A DNA stretch of 23,472 nt from Deltaproteobacteria bacterium (GTDB lineage: Bacteria; Desulfobacterota_B; Binatia; Bin18). The notes below the pieces were generated by a model that made no database searches, was not told the origin of the DNA, and saw only the letters and a list, made by a program, of their open reading frames with translations. The stretch's first letter is position 1. Each line of letters starts with the position of its first letter. Below, in pieces: positions 22,150-23,472 of this stretch. The translations under genes were made by a program, and so were the position numbers. Location of the stretch: positions 1 through 23,472 of the forward strand of contig JAAXHF010000123.1 of the NCBI GenBank assembly GCA_012271025.1, in the 5' to 3' direction.

Positions 22150-23001
22150 TTAGGCCTCGTCGAACCAGTGAATGGGATTCCGCCGCTCGACCTGTCCCAG
22201 CATGATGGAGGCGGTGGTGTAGCCCAGCAGACACTGCATGGGGCGGCTCAGCGAGCGCACCGTCTCCAGCGGAATGGACAGATAGGCATTCTCCTGTTGT
22301 CGCAGCCAGGCACAGCAGTAGGACAGCGAGATGGCCCGCCGCTGTCGGTCGGTGGTATTGGTCCCGCCCCCGTGCCACATCCCGCCGTCAAACAGCAGCA
22401 CCGAGCCGGCCGGCATGACGATGCTGACGGGCGGCCCGTCCGGGGCGTGGTCCTCAGGCGCCGTATGGCTACCGGGAATCAGTATGGTCCCGCCGTTTTG
22501 CGCGGTGTAGGCGTCAATCGCCCACAGGGCGCCGACGACCAGCGGCGGCCGGGGCCGGGGCAGCGGATAGAGGCTGTCGTCGCGGTGCAAATCCTGCGCA
22601 GTCTCGCCCCCCAGCAGGGTGATGCCGGTCGCCGAGCTGAGCTGAATCTGGCCGTCGAGATAGGCTTCGGCTATGGCCACAATCCGGGCATGGCTGCACA
22701 AGGCGTCCGCCACGCGGGTCTTGGCCATGAGATTGTAAATCCGCTTGGTCTGAAAGCCCTCAAAGTCGGTAATGCCAAGCGGGATGGAGCGGTGAAGGCG
22801 GTCCATCTCAGCCCCGACTGCGGCCAGCGTGTCGGCGTCGAGCAAGCCCTCAAGCACGACATAGCCGTCCCGTCCGAGAGCGGCCACGTCTGCGGCAACG
22901 GCCTGACGCTCGTCCGGGCTGGACAGGCCCTTGCGCCGCTGGGCGTCCCGAACCTGGATGTCAAATGGGTTGCCGCTCTTGCGGGCGCTCGACTCGTGCA
23001 T
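22150..23001 (-). CDS. Phytanoyl-CoA dioxygenase (PhyH) family Fe(II)/2-oxoglutarate oxygenase
   Basis: A 283-residue PhyH-type oxygenase. The iron triad is visible as His139 and Asp141 in LHRDDSL and His210 in GGMWHGGG, with Arg222 (RQRRAISLSY) as the probable 2-oxoglutarate anchor. The N-terminal DGYVVLEGLLDADTL and the middle GGTILIPGSHTAPEDH are typical of the family. Members hydroxylate CoA esters or free natural products; the free-substrate type is common in secondary metabolism and catabolism. No signal peptide is seen. The start is ATG 23001, with CAGGAG upstream. It lies 51 bp after the Baeyer-Villiger-type gene and 9 bp before the SDR on one strand. Confidence 0.92.
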   Translation of the reverse strand: MHESSARKSGNPFDIQVRDAQRRKGLSSPDERQAVAADVAALGRDGYVVLEGLLDADTLAAVGAEMDRLHRSIPLGITDFEGFQTKRIYNLMAKTRVADALCSHARIVAIAEAYLDGQIQLSSATGITLLGGETAQDLHRDDSLYPLPRPRPPLVVGALWAIDAYTAQNGGTILIPGSHTAPEDHAPDGPPVSIVMPAGSVLLFDGGMWHGGGTNTTDRQRRAISLSYCCAWLRQQENAYLSIPLETVRSLSRPMQCLLGYTTASIMLGQVERRNPIHWFDEA

Positions 23002-23052
23002 GGGGCAACTCCTGTGGCCGGGCAGGGGAAGGCCGGCCCGGCTTGCTTCTTC

Positions 23053-23472
23053 CTACTTCCTGGCGAAGACGAAGTAGTCGTCCATCTTGTCCCGGGCCTC
23101 GTCCATGTGGCCGACATAGCGATGGAAGCCGCCGTTGTAGTTGCCGTCCTGGCGACGCTGAAACTCGCCCTCGAAGTTATAGTAACCCGGCGTGCAGTCC
23201 CGGTTACGGGTGGTCTTGCCGCGGTACTTGATGACCTCCTGCACCCACCACTCCTCGGCCTCGGGAGTCGGGTCTATGGACTGGTAGCCGTGGCGACGCA
23301 CGTGGTCGATGCAGGCCGCGATATGGGCGCCCTCGGTGTTGAGGATATCGGTCAGGTTGAACTGAAAGGAAGACTGGTAGCCGCCCATGATGAACAGGTT
23401 GGGATAGCCCTGGGAGTGGATGCCGAACAGAGTACGAATGCCACTACTGTACTTGTCGGTCAGGTCCAGGCC
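23053..23472 (-). CDS. Flavin-containing/Baeyer-Villiger-type monooxygenase, C-terminal part
   Basis: The frame is open to the window edge, so only the last 139 residues are present; the start lies beyond base 23472. The segment GIHSQGYPNLFIMGGYQSSF and the following FNLTDILNTEGAHIAACIDH are the C-terminal signature of cyclohexanone-monooxygenase-like flavoproteins, followed by the tail PEAEEWWVQEVI and CTPGYYNFEGE. These FAD/NADPH enzymes insert oxygen next to a ketone to make an ester or lactone. The Rossmann motifs and the BVMO fingerprint lie outside the window and cannot be checked. It is the most upstream visible gene of the operon leading to PhyH, SDR and LLM. Confidence 0.85.
   Translation of the reverse strand, partial: GLDLTDKYSSGIRTLFGIHSQGYPNLFIMGGYQSSFQFNLTDILNTEGAHIAACIDHVRRHGYQSIDPTPEAEEWWVQEVIKYRGKTTRNRDCTPGYYNFEGEFQRRQDGNYNGGFHRYVGHMDEARDKMDDYFVFARK

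Overview
The window is about 23.5 kb of GC-rich, gene-dense bacterial DNA with strong GGAGG-type ribosome binding sites. It holds 21 well-supported protein genes (two cut by the window edges), one composite pseudogene, several hairpins and one exact duplicated operator-like repeat. No tRNA, rRNA, CRISPR array, transposase or replication origin was seen. The gene set is a scavenging and catabolic repertoire: metal-dependent amidohydrolases, an amidase, a CoA-transferase, hot-dog hydratases, dienelactone hydrolase, a luciferase-like monooxygenase, PhyH and a Baeyer-Villiger-type monooxygenase. That style is known from large-genome uncultured lineages such as Entotheonella/Tectomicrobia and Binatota, and also from soil actinobacteria. 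The lineage is inference; nothing here fixes it.

Layout. 1-990 (+): 3' part of an HpaB-type flavin monooxygenase, facing a VOC/glyoxalase protein (999-1532, -). 1864-2805 (+): an SMP-30/gluconolactonase-like beta-propeller. 2829-4293 (-): an accessory islet made of a DUF488 protein with a TTG start, a broken NCS2-permease/DUF488 chimera, and a higBA toxin-antitoxin pair beside a perfect 13-bp inverted repeat. 4501-8197 (+): a DyP-type peroxidase, an amidase-signature hydrolase and an amidohydrolase; the last two are 5 bp apart. 8210-10258 (-): a CaiB/BaiF CoA-transferase and a kinesin-light-chain-like TPR protein. 10727-12612 (-): a TetR-type and a LuxR-type regulator, each preceded by the same 28-bp box. 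12929-16569 (-): a D-aminoacylase-like amidohydrolase, a MaoC hydratase, a FAS1-like dehydratase with a ten-glycine loop, and a dienelactone hydrolase. 16746-20156 (+): three consecutive, closely similar amidohydrolase-2 genes. 20248-23472 (-): a luciferase-like monooxygenase, an SDR, a PhyH dioxygenase and the C-terminus of a Baeyer-Villiger-type flavoprotein.

How the parts may work together (inference). The minus-strand block at the right end is a compact oxidation operon: ketone or aromatic monooxygenation, hydroxylation, dehydrogenation and a flavin-dependent step. The hydratase/DLH block and the CoA-transferase would take ring-opened or acyl-CoA products further. The amidase and four amidohydrolases would hydrolyse or decarboxylate C-N or C-C bonds. 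No substrate can be named from sequence alone. The most unusual items are the amidohydrolase triplet, the identical 28-bp operator-like box before two adjacent regulator genes, the chimeric permease/DUF488 relic, and a stop codon embedded in a long palindrome at 20223-20251.
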